DNA of 37,710 bases from Ekhidna sp. (GTDB lineage: Bacteria > Bacteroidota > Bacteroidia > Cytophagales > Cyclobacteriaceae). Made by a program: the position numbers and the translations under genes. The stretch spans positions 1 through 37,710 of the forward strand of contig JABSPG010000008.1 in NCBI GenBank assembly GCA_013214445.1, given 5' to 3'. Shown here piece by piece: positions 8,551-16,530 of the stretch (positions are counted from its first letter, which is position 1; every line of letters starts with the position of its first letter). Under the pieces are notes generated by a model, which saw only the letters and a program-made list of their open reading frames with translations, ran no database searches and was not told where the DNA came from.

Positions 8551-9915
8551 ATGGACACAAACAATCAGATTACAAATGAATTGCAAACCGTTGAACCTTC
8601 CAAGGCTGACGAGATTAGGGCAATCTTTGCGCCAATGGCCGACACGGTTCAAGATTTTGAAACCAGATTCAAACCTTTCAAAGATCTCAAAGACGAAGAG
8701 ATTACACCCGAACAAAGCACGGCTGCCAGCGTGCTAAGGAAGGAAATGAAGAAGGTAAGGAGCAACGTTGAAAACGAGCGTAAACGCTTAAAAGAGCCTT
8801 TTTTACGAACAGGGAAGGCAATTGATGGAATAGCGAACATTTATAAAGCAGCCATGGGTGACATGGAGACACGGCTTGAACATGTCATAAAGATCACCGA
8901 AGTATTAGAGCAAAAGCGCATCGACCGCCTACAGATTGACCGTGGTATAACCATGGCTAAGTACATGGAAGAGGTACCGGACAACCTTGGAACTATGGAA
9001 GAGGACGTTTTTATGGCTTACTACGAGGCCAAAAAGAAAGCATTTGAGGACGCCGAAGCCGCGCGAATTGAGGCCGAAAGAAAAGCGGAAGAGCAGAAAG
9101 TAATTCAAGAACTACACGAAGACCGCAAGAACACCCTTCTCGATGTGTGGGCTTTTCTATCGGAGGACGATAAGCAGATCAACTTTGGCCTGATCGACGA
9201 TGCCCGTTTTGGCAAAATCTGGAAAGAGGCCAAAGAAGCCAAGAACAAAAAGGATAACGAGCTTGCAGAATATCAAGCTAAGCAAAAGCGATTGAGGGAA
9301 TTGAGAATTGAAAGGATAAACCAGTATAACCCATACCTAGGATTCTACGCTGCGGAATTTAAAGGCGAAATCGAGGATCTATCACAAACTGAGTTCGATG
9401 AAATGATTCAAGATGCAGCTGCTAATGTAGCAATTGATCAGACTAGAACGACTGAGATTGAAGAGCTTCATGATTTCTTCGTTCATGAAAATTTTGGAAT
9501 CTGGCACTACTGGCAATACCCAAGCGCGGAATGGGATGTGTGCATTAAAGATGCTCAAGAGCTCAAAGAGATTTATCGTCAGAGGGTTGAAGATCTTGAA
9601 TCTAATGGCTTTATGGATACGGGAAGCCCTATCGTACTAGCTCAAATGCTCGAAAAACAATACAGCGAAATGCTATCCAAGATGATAGAAAAGCGCGAAA
9701 AGGAGCAAGCCGAAAAGGAAAGGATTGATAAGTTAGAACGCGAAGAGGTCGCGAGAATAGAGGAGGAGAAAAAGAAAAGGGAGGCGATGAAAGCTAGTGA
9801 TTCAAAGAAATGGGCAATGCTCAAAGAAGAGGTTCTAAAGGTTATTGATTCATACGGCTTTAAGTCTGAGAAGTATCAATCTTTTCAACTTGAACTGAAA
9901 GAAATAGTAGATTAA
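8551..9915 (+). CDS. large coiled-coil phage protein of unknown function
   Basis: Long K/E-rich helical ORF with AAAACACATG start context. Confidence 0.6.
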   Translation: MDTNNQITNELQTVEPSKADEIRAIFAPMADTVQDFETRFKPFKDLKDEEITPEQSTAASVLRKEMKKVRSNVENERKRLKEPFLRTGKAIDGIANIYKAAMGDMETRLEHVIKITEVLEQKRIDRLQIDRGITMAKYMEEVPDNLGTMEEDVFMAYYEAKKKAFEDAEAARIEAERKAEEQKVIQELHEDRKNTLLDVWAFLSEDDKQINFGLIDDARFGKIWKEAKEAKNKKDNELAEYQAKQKRLRELRIERINQYNPYLGFYAAEFKGEIEDLSQTEFDEMIQDAAANVAIDQTRTTEIEELHDFFVHENFGIWHYWQYPSAEWDVCIKDAQELKEIYRQRVEDLESNGFMDTGSPIVLAQMLEKQYSEMLSKMIEKREKEQAEKERIDKLEREEVARIEEEKKKREAMKASDSKKWAMLKEEVLKVIDSYGFKSEKYQSFQLELKEIVD

Positions 9916-9917
9916 CC

Positions 9918-9936
9918 AAAGCCCGAAAGGGCTTTT
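9918..9936 (+). terminator. terminator-like hairpin AAAGCCC-GAAA-GGGCTTT
   Basis: 7-bp stem, GAAA loop, short T-run merging into -7 box. Confidence 0.65.
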
Positions 9937-9943
9937 ATCTTTG
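9936..9943 (+). promoter_or_regulatory. candidate -7 box TATCTTTG for the endolysin gene
   Basis: Exact TAnnTTTG ending 5 nt before ATG 9949. Confidence 0.5.
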
Positions 9944-9948
9944 AAATT

Positions 9949-10689
9949 ATGAGCAAAAAAGCAATACCTGCAAGCGAATTTGAAGCAATAGCTGCCAAAT
10001 TCAAGGCTATGAAGCCTGTCAAGAATTTCTCAGTCTGGGAAGCTATTAACAGCAAGACAGCGCACGCGCACGGGGTTAGGGAGCAATTCAACCCTGAAAA
10101 ATCAATCATTGAGAGAATTGAAGGGTCTTTGAAGATCTTACAGGTAATTAGAGAGGCTATAGGTGTACCGATTCATATTAGCTCTGGCTATCGTTCGCCC
10201 GTATTGAATAAGTTGGTAGGGGGCGCACGTCGTTCTGATCATCAGGCATTGGGTAACACCATAGCTTTTGATCTGCAAACTAACCGTAAAGGGCTAAAAG
10301 CATTCAGCACCCCTAATCAAAAGTTGTTCGAGTGCATTATAGATCTAACTATGCAAGGTGATATACCACCTTTCAAGCAGCTTATCCACGAATTCGGGAC
10401 GCCCAATGAGCCAAAATGGGTGCATATTAGTTGGGATATTGAGAACCCCAAAAAGCAGATTCTTACTATCAAGCCTGATCTATTTCAAAGCTACGATGAC
10501 ATCACAGATGATTACTTTGATGATCAAGATCAGTACATCAGTGCTATAAATATCAAAGGAATCACTACGGGCGAATCTGAAATTGTGAACGCAAAAGGAG
10601 AAACGATAGAGACTTTAGCTAAGTCAAAGCGATTCACGATAATTGACATCGTGGAGATCAACGGCAAACCACACTTCAAAATCAAATGA
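9949..10689 (+). CDS. M15-family peptidase (endolysin-type)
   Basis: PIHISSGYRSPVLNKLVGGARRSDHQALGNTIAFDLQ ... KWVHISW matches M15 metallopeptidase zinc-site pattern. Confidence 0.8.
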   Translation: MSKKAIPASEFEAIAAKFKAMKPVKNFSVWEAINSKTAHAHGVREQFNPEKSIIERIEGSLKILQVIREAIGVPIHISSGYRSPVLNKLVGGARRSDHQALGNTIAFDLQTNRKGLKAFSTPNQKLFECIIDLTMQGDIPPFKQLIHEFGTPNEPKWVHISWDIENPKKQILTIKPDLFQSYDDITDDYFDDQDQYISAINIKGITTGESEIVNAKGETIETLAKSKRFTIIDIVEINGKPHFKIK

Positions 10690-10898
10690 TCAAAATCTAT
10701 AATCGCATGAAAAATCAAAGTCCAAACGGGGGCGCAGGATTAGGAGTATTTGTAGGGATACTTTTGACAGCGTTCGGATTCGCTTACCTCGTTCATTCTT
10801 ACGAAAGCTGGGAGGTGATATTTTCAATCGTATCAATAAGTTGGGGCGTGTATCTAGTGAATCACAACACTAGAATTTTTACGCGCAAGAAAAAATAA
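10686..10898 (+). CDS. small membrane protein (holin candidate by position only)
   Basis: Two hydrophobic segments (GLGVFVGILLTAFGFAYLV; WEVIFSIVSISWGVYLV), adjacent to endolysin. Confidence 0.5.
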   Translation: MIKIYNRMKNQSPNGGAGLGVFVGILLTAFGFAYLVHSYESWEVIFSIVSISWGVYLVNHNTRIFTRKKK

Positions 10899-10931
10899 GT
10901 GCTATATTTGCGTAAATCAAAAGCAAAACAC

Positions 10932-11012
10932 ATGGAAAATTTAAACGATCATCAAAGGTTTGCGCTCATAGTTGTATGGGTCATTTTTTCAATCTTAATT
11001 CATCCAATATGA
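10932..11012 (+). CDS. 26-aa hydrophobic peptide (not in ORF track)
   Basis: AAAACACATG start; MENLNDHQRFALIVVWVIFSILIHPI; stop overlaps next ATG as ATGA (11009-11012); candidate -7 box TATATTTG just upstream near 10904. Confidence 0.55.
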   Translation: MENLNDHQRFALIVVWVIFSILIHPI

Positions 11013-11215
11013 GCGAAGTAAAGCAAGTAAACAGGTTTGTCACCGTTGTCATAAAGGAAGGTGAACCTGATAACGTGAACGCATTTCCGAGCCTTACCAA
11101 GGCATGCAAGTACACAGGTGTAAGCTATTCGACGGCTTCAAAGCAGGGGATGGAATCAGTACACGGCTATCCTTTTACTTTGAATGGGTATAGGTTCTAC
11201 AAATGCAGGATATAA
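11009..11215 (+). CDS. hypothetical protein (start re-called from 10976)
   Basis: ATG 11009 (MSEVKQVNRF) in ATGA overlap with 26-aa ORF. Confidence 0.6.
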   Translation: MSEVKQVNRFVTVVIKEGEPDNVNAFPSLTKACKYTGVSYSTASKQGMESVHGYPFTLNGYRFYKCRI

Positions 11216-11216
11216 A

Positions 11217-11543
11217 ATGGCTTATCGTCGTTTAAAAAAATCAGACATCCCGTGGTTACTAAAAACTACGGGACTTTTTTTTGAAAAGGAGGTGCTAGGC
11301 ATCCCTGATCGTAAGTTTAGATTTGATTTCGCTTGCAAAGATTACAAAATAGCAATTGAATACGACGGTATTATATCGGCAAAGTCAAGGCATACAAGCG
11401 TAAAGGGTTTTACTACGGACTGTGAAAAAACCAACCTAGCACAAGTACACGGATGGATAGTATTGCGTTATACGGCTTTAAACCTATCTTCGATCATCGA
11501 ACAGATCGAACTAGCCAAAAAATTGAGAGATGAAATTAACTGA
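11217..11543 (+). CDS. PD-(D/E)XK-like endonuclease (start re-called from 11184)
   Basis: RFDFACKDYKIAIEYDG ... HGWIVLRYTALNL resembles VRR-NUC/DUF559-type nuclease core. Confidence 0.55.
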   Translation: MAYRRLKKSDIPWLLKTTGLFFEKEVLGIPDRKFRFDFACKDYKIAIEYDGIISAKSRHTSVKGFTTDCEKTNLAQVHGWIVLRYTALNLSSIIEQIELAKKLRDEIN

Positions 11544-11880
11544 GATTATTATTACACTGTTGTCGGGGGGAGGTATAGCGGCTATATTACCGCGATTGCT
11601 TCCTAAGTATTTTGATTTCCTAATCAAGAAAAAAAAGCAGGATTACGACACATTTAATGCTCAATTAAAGCTGGTACAAAACGCACATCAAAACGTACAG
11701 AATGCTAATGCAGACGTCATTCAAAGGCTTCAATTATCTATAGATCAGCTATCCAAGCGCCAAATAGATGATCGGAAAATCATTGATGAGTTGCGAAAAG
11801 AGAACGCCGAATTGAAAGCTGAGGTGTTAACCTTGGAAGCTGAATTAAAAGCGCTCAAGAAAGAGAACAATAAGAGCTAA
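11530..11880 (+). CDS. N-terminal TM plus coiled-coil protein (lysis-region)
   Basis: Hydrophobic IIITLLSGGGIAAILPRLLP then heptad-like helix. Confidence 0.5.
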   Translation: MKLTEIIITLLSGGGIAAILPRLLPKYFDFLIKKKKQDYDTFNAQLKLVQNAHQNVQNANADVIQRLQLSIDQLSKRQIDDRKIIDELRKENAELKAEVLTLEAELKALKKENNKS

Positions 11881-11909
11881 TCTTTTCTATATTTGAAGAA
11901 AAAAGGCAC

Positions 11910-12335
11910 ATGAAAGGCAGTTGGTTCCTCAAAACATTCTTTTCAAAAGAAGCCCTCGTAAGGTTTCTCCCGATTGATTTCTTGGTTGATTACGTTTTGG
12001 ATCAACTTAGAGGCAAGATCTCAGAGATTAAAGATGAATCTATCCGTAAAATCTTAGCTAATCAGTTGCCTAATCTGAGAACGGCGGCAATGATCCCGAT
12101 GGACGGCAACCCGAACGACTCAGAACAATTAGAGGAGCTAGGAAAGCACATGGCATACAGCCTCTATGTAGATTCTACCGATTACCTAGATGCTCTTATC
12201 AGGGAAACTTTAGGGATTGAAGAAAAGGCTACCATTACCAATAAAGACAGACAAAAAGCCCTCCCAATGATCTACAACGCAATCCAAGCAAGCGGTGCTA
12301 GATTAGAACGAATGGGTATCAGGGTTCAACGATAG
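11910..12335 (+). CDS. hypothetical protein
   Basis: Intact ORF with GGCACATG start and upstream TATATTTG near 11888. Confidence 0.5.
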   Translation: MKGSWFLKTFFSKEALVRFLPIDFLVDYVLDQLRGKISEIKDESIRKILANQLPNLRTAAMIPMDGNPNDSEQLEELGKHMAYSLYVDSTDYLDALIRETLGIEEKATITNKDRQKALPMIYNAIQASGARLERMGIRVQR

Positions 12336-12372
12336 CAGTTTTTTATTTTCTTGTAGTTTAGGGGAATTTAAA

Positions 12373-12399
12373 GCCTTGGTATTTTACCAAGGTTTTTTT
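12373..12399 (+). terminator. rho-independent terminator
   Basis: CCTTGGTA-TTT-TACCAAGG followed by T7. Confidence 0.85.
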
Positions 12400-12464
12400 G
12401 TGCGTTGTGACTAGCTTTGCGAAGCGGTTTCATTTTCCAGTGTGTAGTCGCATCATGTGTTTGG

Positions 12465-12496
12465 CCTCCGATCTAGTCCATCGGAGGTTTTTTTTT
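12465..12496 (+). terminator. rho-independent terminator
   Basis: CCTCCGAT-CTAGTCC-ATCGGAGG followed by T9. Confidence 0.85.
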
Positions 12497-12502
12497 GTTC
12501 TT

Positions 12503-12510
12503 TATCTTTA
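12503..12510 (+). promoter_or_regulatory. candidate -7 box TATCTTTA before small terminase gene
   Basis: Close to TAnnTTTG, immediately after terminator. Confidence 0.4.
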
Positions 12511-12525
12511 CCCAAAACCAAAACC

Positions 12526-13035
12526 ATGAGCGAAAAGAAAAAAAAATCATATAATGATAGCGGTAAAAATTACAGCTACCCTAACCGCGACCCGAACGAT
12601 AAGACTTTTAAAAAGCAAATTAACTGGTCTAAGGTAGAATTTGCTCTGACTAGATATTGCACGATTGCCGAAGTAGCAACTTCGCTAGGAATAGGGCGTG
12701 CTACTTTGGTTAATCGGTTTGAGTTCGAGAAGCCCTTTGATACCGATGAGAGGCAGTTCAAGACAATAGGAGATTTCAAGGCATATTGCCGCGAAGGGGG
12801 AAACTCTATTATAAGGCTGGCGCAATGGGAGTCTATAGAACGCGCCGAACCTTCCGAAACTATGCTGATATGGCTTGGAAAGCAATATCTAAAGCAAGTC
12901 TCAGAACCAGCTATCAAAATCGAGCAAAACTCAGACGAAGGTATACAACGCGTATTTATCGGTGACTCATCGCAAGCCGTGGACATATTCGAGGATAAGG
13001 TAAAAACAGAAGATAAACCAGATGCCGAAAATTGA
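12526..13035 (+). CDS. terminase small subunit-like (start re-called from 12457)
   Basis: HTH-like TIAEVATSLGIGRATLVNRF, directly upstream of large terminase; ORF-track start lies before the terminator. Confidence 0.65.
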   Translation: MSEKKKKSYNDSGKNYSYPNRDPNDKTFKKQINWSKVEFALTRYCTIAEVATSLGIGRATLVNRFEFEKPFDTDERQFKTIGDFKAYCREGGNSIIRLAQWESIERAEPSETMLIWLGKQYLKQVSEPAIKIEQNSDEGIQRVFIGDSSQAVDIFEDKVKTEDKPDAEN

Positions 13036-14311
13036 GGTAACATCTAATTTTTTACACAACTCGAAAGCCTTCCAGAATCGCAAAAGGTATTCAGGCGTTA
13101 CGACTATATCAGGGCGTTACAATGTGATAGCTCATGAAGGAAGTTCGAGATCTGGTAAGTCTTGGGCTATAGCTCAATTCATAGTAGAATACATCATGCG
13201 CTATACAGGTAAGACTATAACTATAGCACGCGATTCTAAAGCAGCTTTGAAGGATACGACCTATCATACTCTAAGAAAAGTCTTTGGTTCTTATGGTCTT
13301 AGCCCCGAATACTTTAATAAGTCCGCTACTGATATTCACATACGGGGCAACATTATCAGGTTTGTAGGTTGTAATGAAGACCCTTTGAGAGCGCACGGAT
13401 TGGAGCAGGATCTATTGTGGATTAATGAAGCCATAGCGGTGCCTAAGCTGACTTACGATCAGATGGTGCAACGTACTAATGAGTTTGTTTTCGTTGACTT
13501 CAATCCTAGCGAGGTTGAATCCTATCTCTATGACTTAGAGATGCAAGACAATGTCTATTATGTCAATTCAACCTTCGTAGATAATCCAGCAGCGCCACGT
13601 GCTGAAATTGACAAGATCCTTTCATACGCTCACCCGAAAGCAGAAGAACCAGAGGGTTATTGGAAAAAGGTGCGGTTTTATCATCCTGAGTTCAAATCGC
13701 ATGAAGATTGGGAGCGGTTCAAGGCGAAGAACCTAGAACAGAACAGCGCGGATCTTTGGATGTGGCGTGTCTATGGATTGGGTGAACGTACCGTTGGGGA
13801 TGATAGGGTAATCAAAAAGTATGAGATCTTCTACGATTATCCAGAGGTCTATGATTCAAAAATGTACGGGGGTGATTTCGGATTTTCACCAGCTCCAGCT
13901 GCTGGTATTGAACGAATATTGAACGGCAACAAAGTGTATTTAACTGAGTTAATGTATGAGCATTACACGCAGAACGAAGACATAGCCGAACATCTTAAAC
14001 CGTACTTAGAGGAGATCTGGGTATGGGACGAAGCAGGCAAAAAGGATATAGCGCGGTTACGTCAACTAGGCATGAATGCTTACCCGTGCGATAAAAGGGG
14101 CGGTGTCGAATCTGGTATCAGGAAAATGCAAAGCCGTGAGATATTCATACATTACAAATCTGAAAATCTGTTAAATGAGGTTAGGAATTATCGCTGGAAA
14201 AAGACGAAATCAGGTGATTATGTGATCAATTCTAAAGGTCACAGATCAGTAGTTAAGACCGATGACCACCTTTTAGATGCGTGGAGGTACGTGGAAACCC
14301 TTTATATTTAG
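13022..14311 (+). CDS. terL: terminase large subunit
   Basis: AHEGSSRSGKSWAIAQFIVEY Walker A, DLLWINEA Walker B, VDFNPSEV, MYGGDFGFSPAPAA nuclease motif. Confidence 0.93.
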   Translation: MPKIEVTSNFLHNSKAFQNRKRYSGVTTISGRYNVIAHEGSSRSGKSWAIAQFIVEYIMRYTGKTITIARDSKAALKDTTYHTLRKVFGSYGLSPEYFNKSATDIHIRGNIIRFVGCNEDPLRAHGLEQDLLWINEAIAVPKLTYDQMVQRTNEFVFVDFNPSEVESYLYDLEMQDNVYYVNSTFVDNPAAPRAEIDKILSYAHPKAEEPEGYWKKVRFYHPEFKSHEDWERFKAKNLEQNSADLWMWRVYGLGERTVGDDRVIKKYEIFYDYPEVYDSKMYGGDFGFSPAPAAGIERILNGNKVYLTELMYEHYTQNEDIAEHLKPYLEEIWVWDEAGKKDIARLRQLGMNAYPCDKRGGVESGIRKMQSREIFIHYKSENLLNEVRNYRWKKTKSGDYVINSKGHRSVVKTDDHLLDAWRYVETLYI

Positions 14312-14315
14312 GCTT

Positions 14316-15593
14316 ATGAAACTATTCGGAGGCAATAAGAAGCAAGATATTATATCAAAAAGCGATAGCGTATCGCCTGTATTACCCGAAGGCGTGGAGC
14401 TATTAGGTAAAGATGTATGGTATTCTAAGAACGTTGATTTAGTTTCAGATTCATTCAGCTATGAATACGGATCTCCCTCAATGCTTTTGGATTTAGCTTT
14501 TGGGAAAAATTCATACGTCTATTCAGTCGTAGATGACATATCCAAAACAGCTTCTTTACTCCCTCGAAAGCTAGTTGACGAATCTGGCGAAGAGGTCGGA
14601 ATTTCCGACCAGTTCATAAATAGGGTTCTCAAAAAACCTAATTCAAAACAGACTTTTAACACGTTCTATAAAAAAATTCTGGCAAACCTTCTGGTATGTG
14701 GCAACGTGTACATCAGGCGTATTCAGGTCGAAGGATTTCCGCGTCCTTTCTTTGTCGTGCTTCATACGCCATGCGTGAAGATTGAAACCCTGAACGGGCG
14801 TATTGACGGGGTTGTATCACACTATCAATACGATCAAGCTACTAGGATAGAGGCACAAGACGTGCTACATATTCAATTTGATAACATTGTACGAAGCACT
14901 AACTACGGCATGTCCCCTTTGGCGGCTGGAAGATTAGTCTATGAAGGGGCAAATGATGCTTTCGAGGCAAAAGCCTACATGCACAAGAACAGGGGCGCAG
15001 CTGGTTTACTTTCCCCTAAAGAAGCTGGAATGCCTTTACAGCCTAAAGAGGAAAATAAGCTTTCAAGTTGGCTTAGGCACATAATAGGAGGTGCGAAAAA
15101 TGCAAACTCAATCAAGGTAGCTAGTACAGCTATGGATTACGTGCAGTTTGGTATGAGTCCAACTGATTTGAAGTCTTTGGAGGCGCTGGTAAGTGATCTA
15201 CGATCTATCTGTAGTGTCTATGGTGTAGATTCGGCGCGTTACAACGATCCTGCAAACAGCACATACAACAATAGGCAGGAGGCAAAAGAGCAATTCTACA
15301 GGGATGTGGTTCTGCCGTTGTCAAAATGGGTAGATCAGGAACTAAGCGAGTTTATTTTTTTAGACACATTCGGGATTGATGCTCAATTCGAGGTTGACAA
15401 ATCAGAGATTCAGATACTCAATAGACCTGATTTAGACCGCTCAAGAATGATCATTGAGCAAAAAAAGGCTGGTATTATACCTGTATCCTTCGCTCAGGAA
15501 CTACTTTATCCTAGTGTGGATTTTTCGGAATATGAAGATCCCGTCGACGATCAACCAATTCAGCCTATTGTAGGAAATGAAAACGAAGACTAA
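14316..15593 (+). CDS. portal protein (HK97-type; start re-called from 14277)
   Basis: Downstream of terL; NVYIRRIQ, YGMSPLAAGRLVYEGANDAFEAKAYMHKNRGAAGLLSP typical of phage portal. Confidence 0.9.
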   Translation: MKLFGGNKKQDIISKSDSVSPVLPEGVELLGKDVWYSKNVDLVSDSFSYEYGSPSMLLDLAFGKNSYVYSVVDDISKTASLLPRKLVDESGEEVGISDQFINRVLKKPNSKQTFNTFYKKILANLLVCGNVYIRRIQVEGFPRPFFVVLHTPCVKIETLNGRIDGVVSHYQYDQATRIEAQDVLHIQFDNIVRSTNYGMSPLAAGRLVYEGANDAFEAKAYMHKNRGAAGLLSPKEAGMPLQPKEENKLSSWLRHIIGGAKNANSIKVASTAMDYVQFGMSPTDLKSLEALVSDLRSICSVYGVDSARYNDPANSTYNNRQEAKEQFYRDVVLPLSKWVDQELSEFIFLDTFGIDAQFEVDKSEIQILNRPDLDRSRMIIEQKKAGIIPVSFAQELLYPSVDFSEYEDPVDDQPIQPIVGNENED

Positions 15594-15604
15594 AATGAAT
15601 AGCT

Positions 15605-15742
15605 ATGAAGTGTAAATGCGGTCGTGAATTAGAAACAAATATCAGCGAAAATTCGCTATGTGATTGTATCAAAGAGAAGATCCAGCGTAAAAAGATCTCG
15701 AAAGGAAAGTTGTTAAAGGATCAAACTGTGATAAAGAAATGA
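15605..15742 (+). CDS. 45-aa Cys-rich mini protein (not in ORF track)
   Basis: MKCKCGRELETNISENSLCDCIKEKIQRKKISKGKLLKDQTVIKK; CxC-x14-CxC, stop overlaps protease ATG as ATGA (15739-15742). Confidence 0.6.
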   Translation: MKCKCGRELETNISENSLCDCIKEKIQRKKISKGKLLKDQTVIKK

Positions 15743-16530
15743 TCTTAAAAGAATATCAATCAATTGGAAATCATCAAGACAGATTGAATTTTGCGCTCGA
15801 AAATAAGCGCGAATTGATAGCGGCTAAGCGTGATTTTGATCATACATCAAAGGCTTTTACTACGTCTCCACAGCTTTTAAAGCACTTGGAAACGGCTATT
15901 AAAGCCGAACCTGATCAAGACGGGGTGTACAAGATCGTAGGAAATGCAATCGGCTTTTTAGATGGGCATGATGATGTATCAATGAAGGGATCTTTTACCA
16001 AGACTGTGAAGGAAACAGGAAAGCGCGTTAAGATCCTGCGTGACCATGGGCGCGGTATTGATTCAATTATAGCGGTCAACAAGGGGCTATTTATCGAGGA
16101 TGTTGATATTGAAACCCTTGGATTTCAGGTAATGGGTAAAACCGAGGTAGTCGGCGCTCGAATCCTTCCAAAGTATGATCCTAAAATTGCGGAAATGTAC
16201 GCCGACGGGGTGATAGATCAACATTCTGTAGGTATTCAGTACGTTAAGCTTGATTTGGCTGTAAATGATCCTTATCAGGAAGAAGAGTACAAGATTTGGC
16301 AGGCCACTATAGATCAGGTTATCAATAGAGAGGAAGCGATAGAACGCGGTTTTTATTTTCCTATCTTTGAGCAGAAATTAAAAGAGATTAGCGCGGTAGT
16401 ATTCGGGTCGAACCCTTATACGCCGACTATGGATAATAAGTCACTCGCAAGCGATGAGCCGTCCAACGACACTCAACCAAAAGACGAGCCGACCGAACCG
16501 AAGTCTCACATACACCGAAAATTGATTTGA
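15739..16530 (+). CDS. prohead protease (HK97/U35-like)
   Basis: GNAIGFLDGHDDVSMKGSFTKTVKE..KILRDHGRGIDSIIAV between portal and capsid. Confidence 0.85.
   Translation: MILKEYQSIGNHQDRLNFALENKRELIAAKRDFDHTSKAFTTSPQLLKHLETAIKAEPDQDGVYKIVGNAIGFLDGHDDVSMKGSFTKTVKETGKRVKILRDHGRGIDSIIAVNKGLFIEDVDIETLGFQVMGKTEVVGARILPKYDPKIAEMYADGVIDQHSVGIQYVKLDLAVNDPYQEEEYKIWQATIDQVINREEAIERGFYFPIFEQKLKEISAVVFGSNPYTPTMDNKSLASDEPSNDTQPKDEPTEPKSHIHRKLI

Noticed and set aside
9434-9640. 68-aa plus-strand ORF inside the coiled-coil gene
   Set aside because: Out-of-frame within a long supported ORF; no start signal.
12457-12525. N-terminal extension of the small terminase-like ORF
   Set aside because: Covers the terminator at 12465-12496; ATG 12526 follows a -7 box.
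12576-13043. 155-aa minus-strand ORF
   Set aside because: Fully antisense to small terminase-like gene; no independent signals.
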